Positions 12,901 through 24,442 of a DNA stretch of 63,249 nt are shown here, piece after piece. Position 1 is the first letter of the stretch; each line of letters starts with the position of its first letter. The notes beneath the pieces were generated by a model. That model made no database searches, was not told where the DNA came from, and was given only the letters and a program-made list of their open reading frames with translations. A program made the translations under genes and the position numbers. Source of the stretch: Priapulus caudatus (Eukaryota; Priapulida; Priapulimorpha; Priapulimorphida; Priapulidae); the NCBI RefSeq assembly GCF_000485595.1, contig NW_014577666.1, positions 1,601-64,849 of the forward strand. Reading direction: 5' to 3'.

Positions 12901-15900
12901 ATAAAATTTGGGCCTCCAACAATGCATTTGGGCCAGTGACTAAAAAAAATTACTCGCCCCCCAAAAAAATTTGGGGCCAACCTTCGGCTGGCCCCCATTT
13001 CAGGCACTGCATACCCAGCTTCAATTTAACAGAAAAACAAATGTTCTGACTGCCTACATCCGGTTTTCCGTGATTAGATATTTCTTTTATTCCGTAAAGT
13101 TCTAAAAGTTGTCACAACTGCAAACACACAAAGCACACACTCAAGTGACTCAACGTGACCTGGGCAAAAGCAGTCAGATATCCCAGGGCTCGAATTAACC
13201 GACGGCACCGACGGCAGCCCCTATCAATCGCCGTACTGCCCCTGAAAATCCAACCCGACCGACGGCAGTGACTTGCCTTGCCCTTTTCTGTAATTGCCGT
13301 CGGTGCCTCTGGCTAGACTGGTTCGCGGCCGCACTGTTTGTCGCAGAGCGTGTACATTGTCTAGCAGAGCGTGAGGCCGGATACCAGTCTAACCTTCGGC
13401 AAAAACAATAACGTTGCTTGCTGCCAACCGCTGCCAGTAGACGATCGATAAATCGTGCACCACTGCGCCTGTGTATGCCCGTGGTAGAACACGAATATTT
13501 AAATGCTGCACGTGGACTCGGCCCGCGCGCGATTTAAAGAGCGGCAAACGACGCTCGCGCAAGAATGGCCAGCTGTGATCTGTACGGTGTGTAGCTTGCT
13601 AAGTGCAGTAAATTTAGAGAAATTTTAGTAGAATTCATACGATGACACAAAGTTGTTATGATTTTTCCTTTATTTTACAAAAGTGCCTTGGTGCCCTTTT
13701 CAAATTGTGAGAGTTGCCTTAATGCCTTTTTAAAATTGCCTCGGTGCCCATCCATTTTAGAGAAAATTCAAGGCAATTTCTCACATGCCCCCAAAAAATT
13801 GCCTTGCCCCTCTCGTCGCTTAATTCGAGGCCTGAGATATCCGACACATCATACACGTAATTTACATTTACATTCAACATGTCCTTATTTGGGCTCATCG
13901 CCAGAATGTTGTTTTTGTGATAAAAAATGTGTTTGCTTAGTCTTGATGAGCACGATCGCAAACAGGGATTATTCATTAACAGCCGATTTAGATTTAGCAC
14001 ACTGGGATTCTACCTTCATTGTGAGTGTGTCGCCTGCGTTCGTCCCTGCCTCCCTGCCGCGTCGAGCCCTCCGTTTTAGCGACGCCGTATGTTGTTCGTG
14101 GAGCGATCGTCCTCTGCACGCCCTGCACATCCTGCGGTGACATCATCACGTAAAACTGGCCTGCAACGAGGAACGTTTCGCAGTGAGAACTGAGTGAGAA
14201 CAGTCAGGGCCTAATCCAAGCCATTTTTCATACCGAATACCGGGGCCCAAATTACGACCCCTAGCAAAATGCCCTAATTACAAAATTCATAAAACGACCA
14301 AATTAGCAGAGCTCTGAAAATTGTGAAATTAAATCTCTATGTTTCTATCATTATGTAGGCACTGTTTTATAATAAAATGCTCATATAAGATCTATAATCT
14401 ATTATCTGAATAAAATTTTAATGTTATTTTACATCTACCTATACCTAAACAATATGCGTTCGCCAAGGGTGCCCAAATTTTTTTTATGCTCACTACGCTC
14501 GCTACGCGTGCCCATATTAAGCAGCTAGATTACGCCCTGACGGTGCGAGTGAGCTGGTGTCTCTAATACGAACGACGTGGGTTTTCGCGCTTGTCGTCTG
14601 CAAGCAACGTGTGAAGTTGGTATCCCGGTACCTTCTCGCGACGGCCACAGCGCTCGTGTGCACGGTGCAACAGCTACACGTACAGATTCCACGCTCCGCA
14701 AATAACTGAGTAACAACCTAGCATGCGAGTGCTGATGGCAATCACAGCAAATGGCAAAGCACTGCTGTTTTATTAACAAGTGCCGCATTAGCGACAGTGC
14801 TCATCTGAGGTCTGCTGCTCTACTGCACTGGCCTTCGTTTCTGCAAAAGGTTGAAAGCCTGTTCTATCGCTAAACCGGCTACGTCATCATCAAAACTGTG
14901 TAGCATAGGTATTAACACTAAAACTAAACCCTAACAATGCATCCTACTTCATACCTGCTCGACTGTCTTATATATTCGTGTCATAATGTCTATTCGTGTC
15001 AATCACTAGGCCTATAGTTGCCGCGAGATGGCGCGTGCAAGTGTAATCAATAATCAAAGATGGCTTCGCCCTTCGTGCATTGGTGATAAGTCAAGAAAGT
15101 AGAGATAACCTAATTCCATTGAGTTGCTGAAATTTACAGGCTAAAATCCAAGTATATTCAGGCAGGCAACAATTTCGCTCAGCTGTGAGTAATAAATTAA
15201 ACACATCTGCATTGCAGGTGTGCATGTTTATTCGAAAAGTGCCAGTTCACCCCCATGCATGAGTAATGGGTTGCCCCGGGTTTTTGCCTACATTTCGGAT
15301 GACGGTAGCCACGCGAGCATTCAGGGTGCTATTAATATACAGACTGCTTTAGAAAATAATATGATTTAAGGAGTGTAAACCTTGTTCAACAAACTTTTGT
15401 CTGCAATTGAACTGCAAATGTAGCCTCACATCCACACAGGTATGGGCTCTAATAATAGCAAAAGCAGTTCAGTCCTTTGTTAACAGTCAACAGATCCATG
15501 TTTAACCCTCCTCTTGAGGGTCAAAAGGTTATCAGACACTTACTCTTTGCACGTCAGTGGAAAGCACATTTCATGGTCCTTTCAATAAAGTGATAAAAAT
15601 GGTAGGTCAGTGCTGAAACTCTGAAAGTTTTTCACTCTGTCCGTTAAGCCATGTCCTAAGAAAATGTCTGATATCTGACCTTACCCCACTGCCTTTTGAC
15701 CTGTGACTTCGTGACCTGTGAATTTCACACTGGTGATGGGTTTCCTGCCCATCACACTATACACCGAATATTAAGAGCATAGGTCGAGCCGTTCAGATTT
15801 GTGCCGCAATTCCGTATTTCTTCCTATACCTTAAGTTAAGGGGGAAATATTCCCCCTCCGTTGACACATCTTCACCTTTGACCCCCCAAATTGGTCATCC

Positions 15901-18900
15901 CCGAGTCTTTTTCATGACCCCCCCCCCACGTCCCGAATATCGTCACCGTACGTCGAGCGGTTAAGATTTGTGCCCAACTGTTGACAGACGGACGCACGGA
16001 CAATCATGCGATTCTACAAGCTGCATCTGACTTCGTCAGATGAGCTAAAAATTGCCAAAACCTTTTAAAATAGATGCTATTTTGATGTACCCGGGGGTTA
16101 TCCACGCGCGAATTTCACTCGTTTAAACTGAATGATGTTACTCCACAAAATGCGAATATACCCAATATGTTTGCATATCATCCAGCAAGTATAAAGTAAA
16201 TAAGGTCCATATAATTCAAACAGAAATGAGTAACCATGCTAAGGAAGCCTTTAAGACCGTAATTATCGACAGTCACAACGTAAATAGTCCAATGCGGTGC
16301 ATAAAATCGTAATGATCATGCTGTTAAAATCTGAATTGCTAACCTCTGCACATTTACGAATAGATCACCTCGTTAATGACATGGCATTGGATGGCCGTCT
16401 GCTGTCAGTTAGTACGGACATTTAAACACCAACAGAAACTATTATTCTGCTAGTATGCAGTCAGTCTGATGAACTGGGTATTGAAGGCACACATATGCCC
16501 AGTACTGCTCAGCACAAATTTGGAAGATGGGCAGAAAAGAACAAAATCAGCAGCAGCGGCCATAACCATTTTGATTACCCCATAGCGCATATGTTAAAAA
16601 AAGGAAGGTAGGCTAGCCCCTAATCCTGAATGCGAGTTATAAACGTAAATGTAGTTCAACACATTGAACACAGCATTATGTATTACGTTATCAAATGGCA
16701 AAATACCATTTAAAACAGTAACTATGACGTGTATCATGTAAATCTAGAAGAGGGTTCCAACATCTTCATCACACTCCATTCTAGTAAACTGGAACTAAAC
16801 ACTATACTGTGACAAAGCGTAAAAGCTACTGTCATTTCCAAGGAGTTTAGCCTGGCTTCATTATTATATGGGGGTGACACAGACTTCTGTGCATGTTTAT
16901 ATGTTCCTCGATGCACAGATTATACGTGCGTTGACTTATTCAATTTTGTGGACGAGTTTGTACATTACTATACACAGTTCATTCGAAACTAAAATATTCT
17001 GAAATAATTGAGTGTTTCTGTGGCATGATTGCATTTATTCAATTGACTGGTTGAAAAGGTCCACCCGATGGAAAACACCTACCCTTCCTGGAAAACTCGC
17101 TACGGGCCTGATAAAGTGAAGATGACCAGTCAAGGCAATTTGGCTAATAATATGAAACAACAGGACTACTCCAACAAATGCTCGTTAATCCATGCAATCA
17201 AACATGAACGGGTTGAGATACGTGCCTCCGCTACCAGCCGTAGCAAGCGCTTGATCCTGTGCAGACAGACTATCGCCAGCGCCAGATGTCGGGAAGTATG
17301 CGAGCTTTGCTCCGTCACCAATTGCCTGAGCCTCCGAGCTTCCATTGCTAAACGGACTCTGTATCACAGCCTACGATGTTACAGTGTATGCTCATCAATT
17401 AAGTTTGCCCCCGTTAATTGAATTGAATTGAAATTGCAACACATTTGTTATAGGCCAAGGTCGACTGACACCAAATTAACCGAATATAGATGTAGACTAT
17501 CTTTCAAAAATGTGACCCAGTGCCAACCTTTCTATTTATGGTTATATATACAAAAGACGACATCACTTTAAAAAATAATATGTACATGCTATTATTCCCA
17601 TCTCACACATATGCACACATATATATGTACCTGCAATCCTTGTGTACCAGATGGAAAAGTTGATACAACTTCTCCAGTCCCATCAGCTGACACCTGTACA
17701 ACCCGGTAAGTTATCTGAGCTGAAAATATTGATTCAGAGGTTACTACATAAATGCAATTAACAGTATTTAAAACTTAGAAGATAACACACATGTTCACAT
17801 TAGTTACTTGTGAATGTATTTAACACATCAACTAATTTAATGTGGAAATGCATACTAAAGTTGAGGCAACACAGACTTCATGTATCTAAGATATCAGGCA
17901 GCAATAATAGTCAAAAGACTCAAAACCATTAAATACTTCGTGTCATGCATAATCATACTACAGGTCTTATGACAAAATAAACTCTAGTTCCTCCCATTTC
18001 ACTGCGTGTTGTCTTATAAAAGGTATTTGAAAATACCTCCAATGTTGTTCAAATTCTCCGATGTTGTTGACACATTCGCATTGCTCTGCCAAGCAACCGT
18101 ACAGCGGGTGCAACCCGTAGCAACATGTGACGTTAACTAACCGATTCGGGGCTAAATTGTTTGGCAAACATTCGGCATTGGCGTCAGATTGCCAGATTTC
18201 GCACCTCTTTCTTGTGGGGTTTAAGCAAATGCGCAGTGAAATGGGAGGAACTAGGGTTTATTTTGTCATAAGGTAGTGTGATTATGCATGACACGAAGTA
18301 TTTGCTAGTCTAGTACTGGAGAAATTAGCGTTTGGATGCGCATATTGCGGCTTTAAGTTTTTGAAGGTGGAAATATAGGAAATATATTTCATAATTCTTT
18401 AAATCAAAAATAATTAATAAATGCAATGATTAATCAGGTTTCTAAATAATTGAACAAACAATATCGAAACCACTATTAATTACCTCCACTTCCATCCGGT
18501 CGTAACTGGTACTGGACAGTAGATGGATCAATTGTTATTCCTCCAGCATTGATGGTGGCTGTTTGCTCACCATCTGAACAAAGTGAGACAATTAGATTAC
18601 CTTTGTCACTTCAAACATCATTTCCTATATAGCTGATATACTCCTGTACATTATTGTCACGTTTCCACACTTGTCAGCAAATGATATTACCAGAAATTGT
18701 GATTTTTGATCTTTAAAATCTTGTGAAGTATGGAGACAATAAACATGTTAATAACTTTTAAAGCTATTAGAACACAATCCTGTATAAAACCACTTCAATT
18801 AATTATGAAAATAATTTTATTTTCAAAAATACAGCCACGAACTTTAATAATGACCATGCTCAATGGAATCTCTAAATAAATCCAATCACATCTAAATAAA

Positions 18901-21900
18901 TAAATTTGATAGCCAAATTATAATGCTAAAATAAGGTTGGTCCAAAAATCTTCAGATTGCTAACCTATACATGTCTTAATCTTTAAATGAGAGAAAATAA
19001 TTTGGCAAAAATTCTCATTCATAGACTTTTCTAATATGACAGACAACACAGAATTACATTTGAATCTTAAAGTACGTAGATCAACAAGTGCCTCAGAGCA
19101 ACATTGCTCGTCTGAATGCCTGTGACAGTGGCGGAGGAAGAAGTGGGGAGTTGAAAAGTCACTGACACACTTGAATTCGTTTAGCATTTCCGAAATGCAA
19201 TAGAAATATGCCATAATACTAATAGAATTTTACATCCGAGCCATATTAGTGACACAGAAGGGGGAGGGGTTGTCTGGGGTACTTTCATAGATCTATATCA
19301 ACATATTCCTAATGTTGCCAGCCAGCGATGGTATCGCCTTATTGTCTTTGCTTTAAATTATCCCCATCTCCTCAGTCAATTAGCAATCACATAACACAAC
19401 ATACTTCCTTATGTACTTTGTTACACATTAGTAGTGTAGTGACTAGTGATGTAATATAAAATGTTTTTATTGTGTGTAATGTTTTGTTTATATCAACAGC
19501 CATGCGTATTTTGCCTCGTGTGAACGCTGAATACCGGATTTCTTGCTACGTGTGAACAGGGCTTATGTTAATGATTGCAAAACAGGACACATGGTAGTTG
19601 CAATCTATGTGCCTCTACGGTTTTTTCAATAGAATCATGAAAACGGTAGGCCACTATCGAAACAAAAATGTTTTACACTCGGCCTGTCAGACTAAGTCTT
19701 CGAAAAATGTTGGAATTTTGTCAATTGATCCAATGACCTTTGACCTGGGACCTCCAATTTTGTCTAGGGGATGGTTTCTCTCACCCTAACTCTGTATGTA
19801 CCAAACATCAGGCCATTCACATGTGTGTTGCAATTCTGCATTTCCTCAATGCTAGTTGTATTATATATATCTCAAGTTGAGGGGAGAATATTCCACCTCC
19901 CTTAAGTTAATGCCCCGTGTCCTTTGACATCAGATTCGACCTCCCAATGTTGTGTTGGATTACTGCCAACTCCTGAATTTCAACACCGTACACATCAAGT
20001 TGTTAGATTTGTGCTCATATTTCCAGCTGGCAGCCAGCCACTCATGCTATTCTACAAGCTGCATCTGACTTGACTATTTCAGATGAGCTAAAAATGGGGG
20101 GGGGGGATTCAATCAGTAACATTATTATTTGGTTAGTTGGGTTATAGTGAACACTGAACAGACTATTTTCGGACTATTCCAATCACATGCGACGACTACA
20201 GCATTAACACACATGCACCGATGCAACATAGAGCAACAACATATCAAACAAAGACAGAAATAATTAGACATACTAAGGTCCCACTGCCTAAATTAGCCTT
20301 CAGGATATGATGGAACACTAGTGTGTCCTGTGTGCGATCAGGGTAAAGTCAAATGAAATAAGTAGCAAGCATGTCATACCGTAATAGACGTTACCTTCTG
20401 CATGCAAGGTAATCTGTTCATCTTGCTCTCCCGAATCACTCGATTTATCCTGTGACCTGCAAATAGCAATGAGGACTGAATACACCTTTAATACATGAAT
20501 ACAAGTAAGTGACTCGAGAGATAATATGCAGTTGTCAGTAAATACCCAAAGTATCTATGGCACAAATTATAGTATAAACACTTGTGCATAACAATACATG
20601 TTGCTTCACACAATTAAAACGACATGTTCTCGCAGCAAAATGCATAGATATAAGTACTGTGAGTTCGTCCATGTTGTAAAAATTCCCTACAACTTATTTG
20701 TATTGCTACTTTCACAACATTTCTTCATAAAATCTAAACGAAAGTACTCATTTTACGAAAGCAGCACCACAGGATGTTTACACAGTGTTTACACATCCCA
20801 TACACAGCCGAATAAACAAACCTTTCTCTGCTAGTATCCTGGGACTTACTATGTATCACAATACTCTGTATTAAACTAATACAAGAGCCGCAGAGCGTCT
20901 GGGCTCATCTGAGGTCTGTTGCTACGATTATAAACGTAAAATTTCAGTCGTGCGTAGTACCACATTTGTTAGGCGCAGATATGCAGACACGCAGTTGCGT
21001 ACACATCATTGTTAGGACACGCCCACTATCGCAGATGGAGGGTAGGGGGAGGGGTGGGAAGGGGCGGGTGGGCAGGCGGTGGGGGAGGGGAAGGCGGAGA
21101 GGTGGGGGAAGGGCGGCTCTAATAGCAACAAGCAGTTCACTCTTTGTTACAGTCAACAATTCCATGTTTAACCCCTCCTCGTTGAGGGTCAAAAGGTGTT
21201 ATCAGACACTTACTCTTCGCCACGTCAGTGGAAACACATTTCATGGTCCTTTCAATAAAGCCATAAAAATGGTGAGGTCCACCGCTCTGAACAAAAAAGT
21301 TTTTTCAATCGCTCGGTGTACCACATGTCCTCAGAAAATGTCTAAATATTCTGCCCTGTGGCCCCATTGACCTTTGACCTGTGACCTCCAAACTTCGCCC
21401 CACAGTGATGCTTTTCCTACCATGAATTGCCTATTACACCGACTATCACGAGCCGTTTAGATTTGTCTGCCGCAATTCTGCATTTCCTCCCGATACCTTA
21501 AGGTTAAGGAGGGGAATGTTCCCTCCTTCTTTTACACCTCTTGACCTTGACCTTTTGACCCCCAGCTATCGACATCCACAAGCTGCGTTTTCGATTTACC
21601 GAACCCCGTCCCTCCACGCTTCCCGAATATCGGACCGTACGCATCGAGCCGTTTAGACTGTTGTGCACCAACTGTTTGACGGCACGCACGGACGGACGGA
21701 CGCACGGAACGGACCGATCCATGCGATTCCTACAAGCTGCATCTGACTAGTGTCAGATGAGCTAAATAACCTGTGTTACAAAAATTCGAAAGCCGACGAA
21801 GCGGTGGATAACTACTTCAGTATCGCTAAAGGTGGATTTGCATACCTGAGAGGCGTCTATGTACCCTGGCAGGTACTGCCGGAATGTCTACCCTGCCCGC

Positions 21901-24440
21901 TGGTACCCAGAGCATATAATTTTAAATCAGCAACGTAATTTATTAGCCCGACGCAGGCTGTGCGACAGATTGTCTATACAGGCCTGACACCTGTCCATAC
22001 AAAAAACCTAATCACCTCGGCAGATCTAGATAAATAACTGTCTGTATATCCTCAAATAAAACTATTCTATGTACCTCACTTTGAACTTGCCTTTTTGTTA
22101 AATATGACTGGTTAACGCACAAGTTTCCTGCTTCTAACTAGAATGTATCTCTTAATTCACGGTATACATTGCTATTCTCACAGCATACACTTTCCAATCA
22201 GGCTTTACCCGCCATGTTACGCGAGGCCGGATAAACACGTAAACGGAAAGACTCGTTTAGAAAATATACTAACAGAATAGTTACAATAGCTGCACGCATG
22301 GCCTCTCACTGCGCAATTACAACACACAAACAACGGTGAAACGAGTCCGTGACCACAAATGTCTTGCCATTTGTAAAAAACCTTAGATTGACAGAGTTAC
22401 TCGTGATGCTAGGGGTGGTTTAGCGATAGAACCGCACGATCGTTTAATTTTCCTTTTGTTCGATCCATTACGGATTTTAGTCACGACGTCGGGATATGAT
22501 TAGCAAAAATGGCCGGGCGAATTTCATAAATTCTTAGTTGCATTCTTGTCTTCCTAAAAATCGCCGGCTGTCTAACCCCCGTAAGTATCCCAGCGCATCG
22601 GTAGCGCACAGTATTCTGGTGGAGACGTTATACTGATTCATTTGCGTATGTCACATGTGTATGTCTTGGGATACTTGGCAAATAAGGCAACTACATGTTT
22701 AGCTGCAGCCAAGGTTTGAAACGGTAGATTCTAACCTAGCAATACAGGCACATTGAAGCGTTGTCAACTGTAAACAGTACACGCCGCCGCCATTGCGTGC
22801 ACAGGGCCGACACATAAATGTATCAGGTGAGAAAGCGCGACTGCGCAACGCGGATGTTAACTGAACCTTCGCCAGCTTTTAAACCATGGCGAAAGTTCGT
22901 TACCATCCCGGTGCGGCTTAGTGCTAAGCGAACGCGAGAATTTCGTCAGTCCTTGGTGAATTTTCGGCGTGACCACAGCTCGTACGAACAGAAATTATTG
23001 TTTTTTATAACAAGTTGAACACCTGTTCTTGGAAGGAGAAACAAAGATGGAAGCTGTTGAATTTGTAATTTGTGTTGAAAATCGTGAGGAATGCTAGCGA
23101 GGCCGTTGAGGCGAATTTTTGGGAGTCCTGCTCCGGCCGCTTTCTTACCTGCTGAATATTACACAGTGCTACTAATGCCGGCAGCCGGACGTCTTTCTGA
23201 CGGCTGCGGCACGGTCTTCGATTTCCCTAAATGCCGGCCCGGCAGTTTTTAATTTTACGTTATCTCAAAGAAACAAGGGTTATGGGGGTTAGAGTTAGGA
23301 TTAGGGTTAGGTTTTAAGGGCTATGAGTTAAGGGTTTTTGTTAGGTTTAGGGTTAGGGTTAGAGTTAGGGTTAAGAACTGCCGGGCATTTAGGAAAACGA
23401 AGACCGTGCCCGGCTGCCGGGCATATAGCCACAGCGTTTAGGAAAACGAAGACCGTGCCCGGCTGCCGGGCATATAGCCACAGCGATATATTTATGTGTC
23501 AGTGTGCGCGCAATGGCGGCGGCGTGTGTTTACAGTTGAAACGCTTCAAGTGCCTGTGCTAGCAATACCGTTTCTTGGAGCTACGTGATTTATATGCTCT
23601 GCTGGTATACATACCTATCTAATACAGAGTGGCTATATGCCCGGCAGCCGGCATATATGTGACGGCTGCCGGGCACGGTCTTCGATTTCCTAAATGCCCG
23701 GCAGTTTTTAATTTTTAGTGTTATCTCAAGTAAACAAGGGTTAGGGTTAGAGTTAGGATTAGGTTTAGGGTTCGGGTTAGGGTTAGAGTTAGGGTTTTTG
23801 TTAGGGTTAGGGTTATGGTTAGAGTTAGGGTTAGGAACTGGGCATTTAGGAAAACGAAGACCGTGCCCGGCTGCCGGGCATATAGCCACAGCGTATCTAA
23901 TATGCCGGACCGTACCTCGCCTACTTCACTAACGAGTCTAGGGAGTCGCCTACGCCTACTCCCTAACCCTAACCATATATCAGATAGTTACCAGGGTACC
24001 GTTCCGGCAGTACCCTGACTCCTGAGGGACATAGACCCTATGAGTATGAGCGCCAACTGCTGGTAATTCTTTGGATTACAGTTTACACCATGCCGCACCA
24101 CAGTACTAGAGCGAATAAATATTTTGTAGTGTTAACCGTTATTGTTGACCCTTCGTTTCTAACGTGAACTAGGATTTACTACTTTCACTTCTTTGCTTTA
24201 GTTTAAAATTCGCGCTCGGAACTTTGTTGTAAATTGTAAGACAGTCCCAGTCTACTTTTTCGCTGGCGACAGCACCGAGATGACGGGCATCCACATAGAT
24301 ACAGTGCTACTTACACTCACACACAGTAAAGCCACGATAATTAAATATTATTTACATAGTTCGCCTATAACTTATAAGGTTTCCCACAATAAAGTAATCT
24401 AAACTTACCCAGCGTCTAGAGTTGACTCTAGCATGTCCAT
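6934..24440 (-). CDS. USF: Upstream stimulatory factor, USF2-like bHLH-leucine zipper (multi-exon)
   Basis: A nuclear transcription factor that binds CACGTG E-boxes as a dimer. Exons seen (minus strand): 24440-24409 (MDMLESTLDA, like the USF2 start), 20456-20395 (acidic), 18573-18484 (VQYQLRPDG), 17719-17631 (ITYRVVQV), 17370-17222 (AVIQSPFSNG and LAYFPTS), 11193-11099 (ERRRRDKINNW, helix 1 of the bHLH), 8716-8612 (SKGGILAK, helix 2) and 7053-6934 (zipper LMRTQYEELKNENAVLRAQL, then stop). Intron phases agree at all joins tested and all sites are GT-AG. The exon(s) for the USF-specific region and the first basic residues, expected between 17222 and 11193, were not found. The 8612-8716 exon has its reading frame broken by small indels. 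Introns are packed with mobile elements. Family identity is very secure; USF1 versus USF2 paralogy is an inference from the N-terminus. Confidence 0.93.
7148..8504 (+). mobile_element. GCTCATCTGA-ended element, copy A1
   Basis: It starts ACAAGTGCCGCATAGCGACA and ends TGTCAGATGAGGCTAAAA; GCTCATCT near the start and AGATGAGGC near the end form short inverted termini. In order it contains a unique left part, a GGGGAGGG tract (7787-7872), repeated TGACCTTTGACC motifs, and a GGACGGACGCAC run near the right end. No transposase is visible, so it is probably non-autonomous. It lies in the USF intron beside the zipper exon. Confidence 0.75.
8612..8716 (-). CDS. USF: USF helix-2/zipper exon with disrupted frame
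   Basis: After the acceptor TTTCAG the exon begins SKGGILAK, continues with DYIE in the -1 frame, and returns to the first frame for EGLKETERLQ before a GT donor. The starting frame hits TAA in the middle. Exon length (105 nt) is near the 102 expected from vertebrate USF. The flanking repeats show similar one-base indels between copies, so assembly or read error is more likely than a dead gene, but this is not proven. Confidence 0.8.
9088..10397 (+). mobile_element. GCTCATCTGA-ended element, copy A2
   Basis: A nearly collinear copy of A1, with many scattered one-base insertions and deletions, including within the G-rich tract (9709-9785). It lies on the other side of USF exon 8612-8716, so the exon is bracketed by direct copies, a configuration prone to deletion by recombination or to misassembly. 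Confidence 0.78.
10398..11090. other. USF intron, nothing recognised
   Basis: About 700 bases between copy A2 and the bHLH exon. An open frame on each strand (10568-10858 minus, 10681-10899 plus) has no recognisable domain and was not called. Confidence 0.4.
11652..12742 (+). mobile_element. hAT-type element with decayed transposase, nested
   Basis: Ends CAGAGATGAGAATTTT and ATTCCCATCCCTG fit hAT termini. The flanks TTATACGC and GTATACGC make a near-perfect 8-bp target duplication. It carries the transposase fragment at 12212-12481. The CGCGGAAATCGGCGG/CGATTTTGTGAAAC segment near its left end recurs in the small element at 3081. Confidence 0.65.
12212..12481 (+). pseudogene. hAT transposase fragment
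   Basis: An 89-codon open frame contains SDHCKAHRLALAAGQAAK, which resembles the CxxHRLxLAxxxA core of hAT/ZNF862-like transposases. Upstream and downstream frames are interrupted and no full catalytic region is visible, so this is a relic. The call rests on that motif and on the surrounding hAT-like termini; a chance match cannot be excluded without a search. Confidence 0.5.
13184..13834. mobile_element. hAT miniature element with 8-bp target duplication
   Basis: Termini CAGGGCTCGAATTAA and TTAATTCGAGGCCTG are inverted. Both sides are flanked by AGATATCC (13176-13183 and 13835-13842), an exact 8-bp target-site duplication as expected for hAT. The interior repeats GCCGTCGGTGCC and TGCCTTGGTGCC blocks. 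It carries one TAGACTGGT-family palindrome (13314-13391). It is non-coding. Confidence 0.85.
14205..14539. mobile_element. Possible hAT-like miniature element
   Basis: CAGGGCCTAATC on the left and GATTACGCCCTG on the right are near-inverted. No target duplication could be matched. The interior is AT-rich and non-coding. Confidence 0.4.
14776..16050 (+). mobile_element. GCTCATCTGA-ended element, copy A3
   Basis: It runs from ACAAGTGCCGCATTAGCGAC to GTCAGATGAGCTAAAA. It shares the right half (TTTCAATAAAG, ACCTTAAGTTAAG, GACGGACGCACGGA) with A1 and A2, but its left half differs and is instead shared with copy A6 (for example TGCATGTTTATTCG and the AATCCAAGTATATTC block). This defines two subfamilies. 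Confidence 0.75.
16051..17200. other. USF intron, nothing recognised
   Basis: No repeat terminus and no USF-like exon was recognised, although the missing USF exon should lie between 11194 and 17221. Confidence 0.4.
17405..18480. repeat. USF introns with a local inverted repeat
   Basis: About 17930-18025 (CTTCGTGTCATGCATAATCA, then TTATGACAAAATAAAC) is the inverse of 18235-18310 (GTTTATTTTGTCATAA, then TGATTATGCATGACACGAAG). This is a foldback of about 380 bp with roughly 90-base arms, in the intron between exons 18484-18573 and 17631-17719. The exon at 17631-17719 falls within this span; the remainder shows nothing. Confidence 0.6.
19084..20094 (+). mobile_element. GCTCATCTGA-ended element, copy A4 (divergent)
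   Basis: It starts ACAAGTGCCTCAGAGCAACA and ends TTTCAGATGAGCTAAAA. It retains ATGACCTTTGACCTGG and the CTACAAGCTGCATCTGACTT right end, but is shorter and diverged. A GTTCACACG-family fragment (19503-19565) is embedded. Confidence 0.65.
20881..21766 (+). mobile_element. GCTCATCTGA-ended element, copy A5
   Basis: It starts ACAAGAGCCGCAGAGCGTCT and ends GTGTCAGATGAGCTAAA. It contains the G-rich tract (21041-21112), the TGACCTTTGACC block and the GGACGGACGGACGCACGG run. Open frames inside it (20966-21370 and 21504-21722) are shadows of these repeats. Confidence 0.75.
21767..22670. other. USF intron 1, nothing recognised
   Basis: About 900 bases with no recognised exon or terminus. A TACCCTGGCAGGTACTGCC segment near 21860 resembles GTACCCTG-rich DNA near 23990 and 56780. 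Confidence 0.4.
22680..23590. repeat. Large foldback enclosing a TTAGGG-loop element
   Basis: 22690-22820 (read inverted: ATTTATGTGTCGG, GCAATGGCGGCGGCGTGT, GTTTACAGTTG) matches 23480-23580 (ATTTATGTGTCAG, GCAATGGCGGCGGCGTGT). The right arm ends with CAATACCGTTTCTTGGAGCT, which is the inverse of repeats at 32489 and 58309. Confidence 0.65.
23176..23485. repeat. GCCGGGCA foldback with telomere-like loop, copy 1
   Basis: The left arm (GCACGGTCTTCGATTTCC, then CCGGCAGTTTTTAATTTT) and the right arm (AACTGCCGGGCATTTAGG, AAAACGAAGACCGTGCCC) fold back. The loop (23282-23372) is degenerate TTAGGG repeat with TTAGAG and TTTAGGG variants. The right arm tail (23429-23485) is duplicated in tandem. Confidence 0.8.
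23630..23893. repeat. GCCGGGCA foldback with telomere-like loop, copy 2
   Basis: Same structure as the copy at 23176: arms GGCTGCCGGGCACGGTCTTC and GAAGACCGTGCCCGGCTGCC around a degenerate TTAGGG array (23741-23839). Confidence 0.85.
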
Positions 24441-24442
24441 AT

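Larger units (their letters stand above)
11234..13009. mobile_element. hAT-like element with CAGTGCCTGAAATGG termini
   Basis: Terminal inverted repeats CAGTGCCTGAAATGG (left) and CCATTTCAGGCACTG (right) are exact. Just inside both ends lies a CTCGCCCCCCAAAAAAA segment. A second hAT-type element (11652-12742) is inserted in it. No exact 8-bp target duplication was seen at the outer ends. Confidence 0.65.

Noticed and set aside
13658-14140. 160-codon open frame
   Set aside because: It begins inside the hAT element at 13184-13834, continues into unrelated DNA and has no recognisable domain.
20966-21370. 134-codon open frame
   Set aside because: Crosses the G-rich tract and right half of copy A5; repeat-derived.
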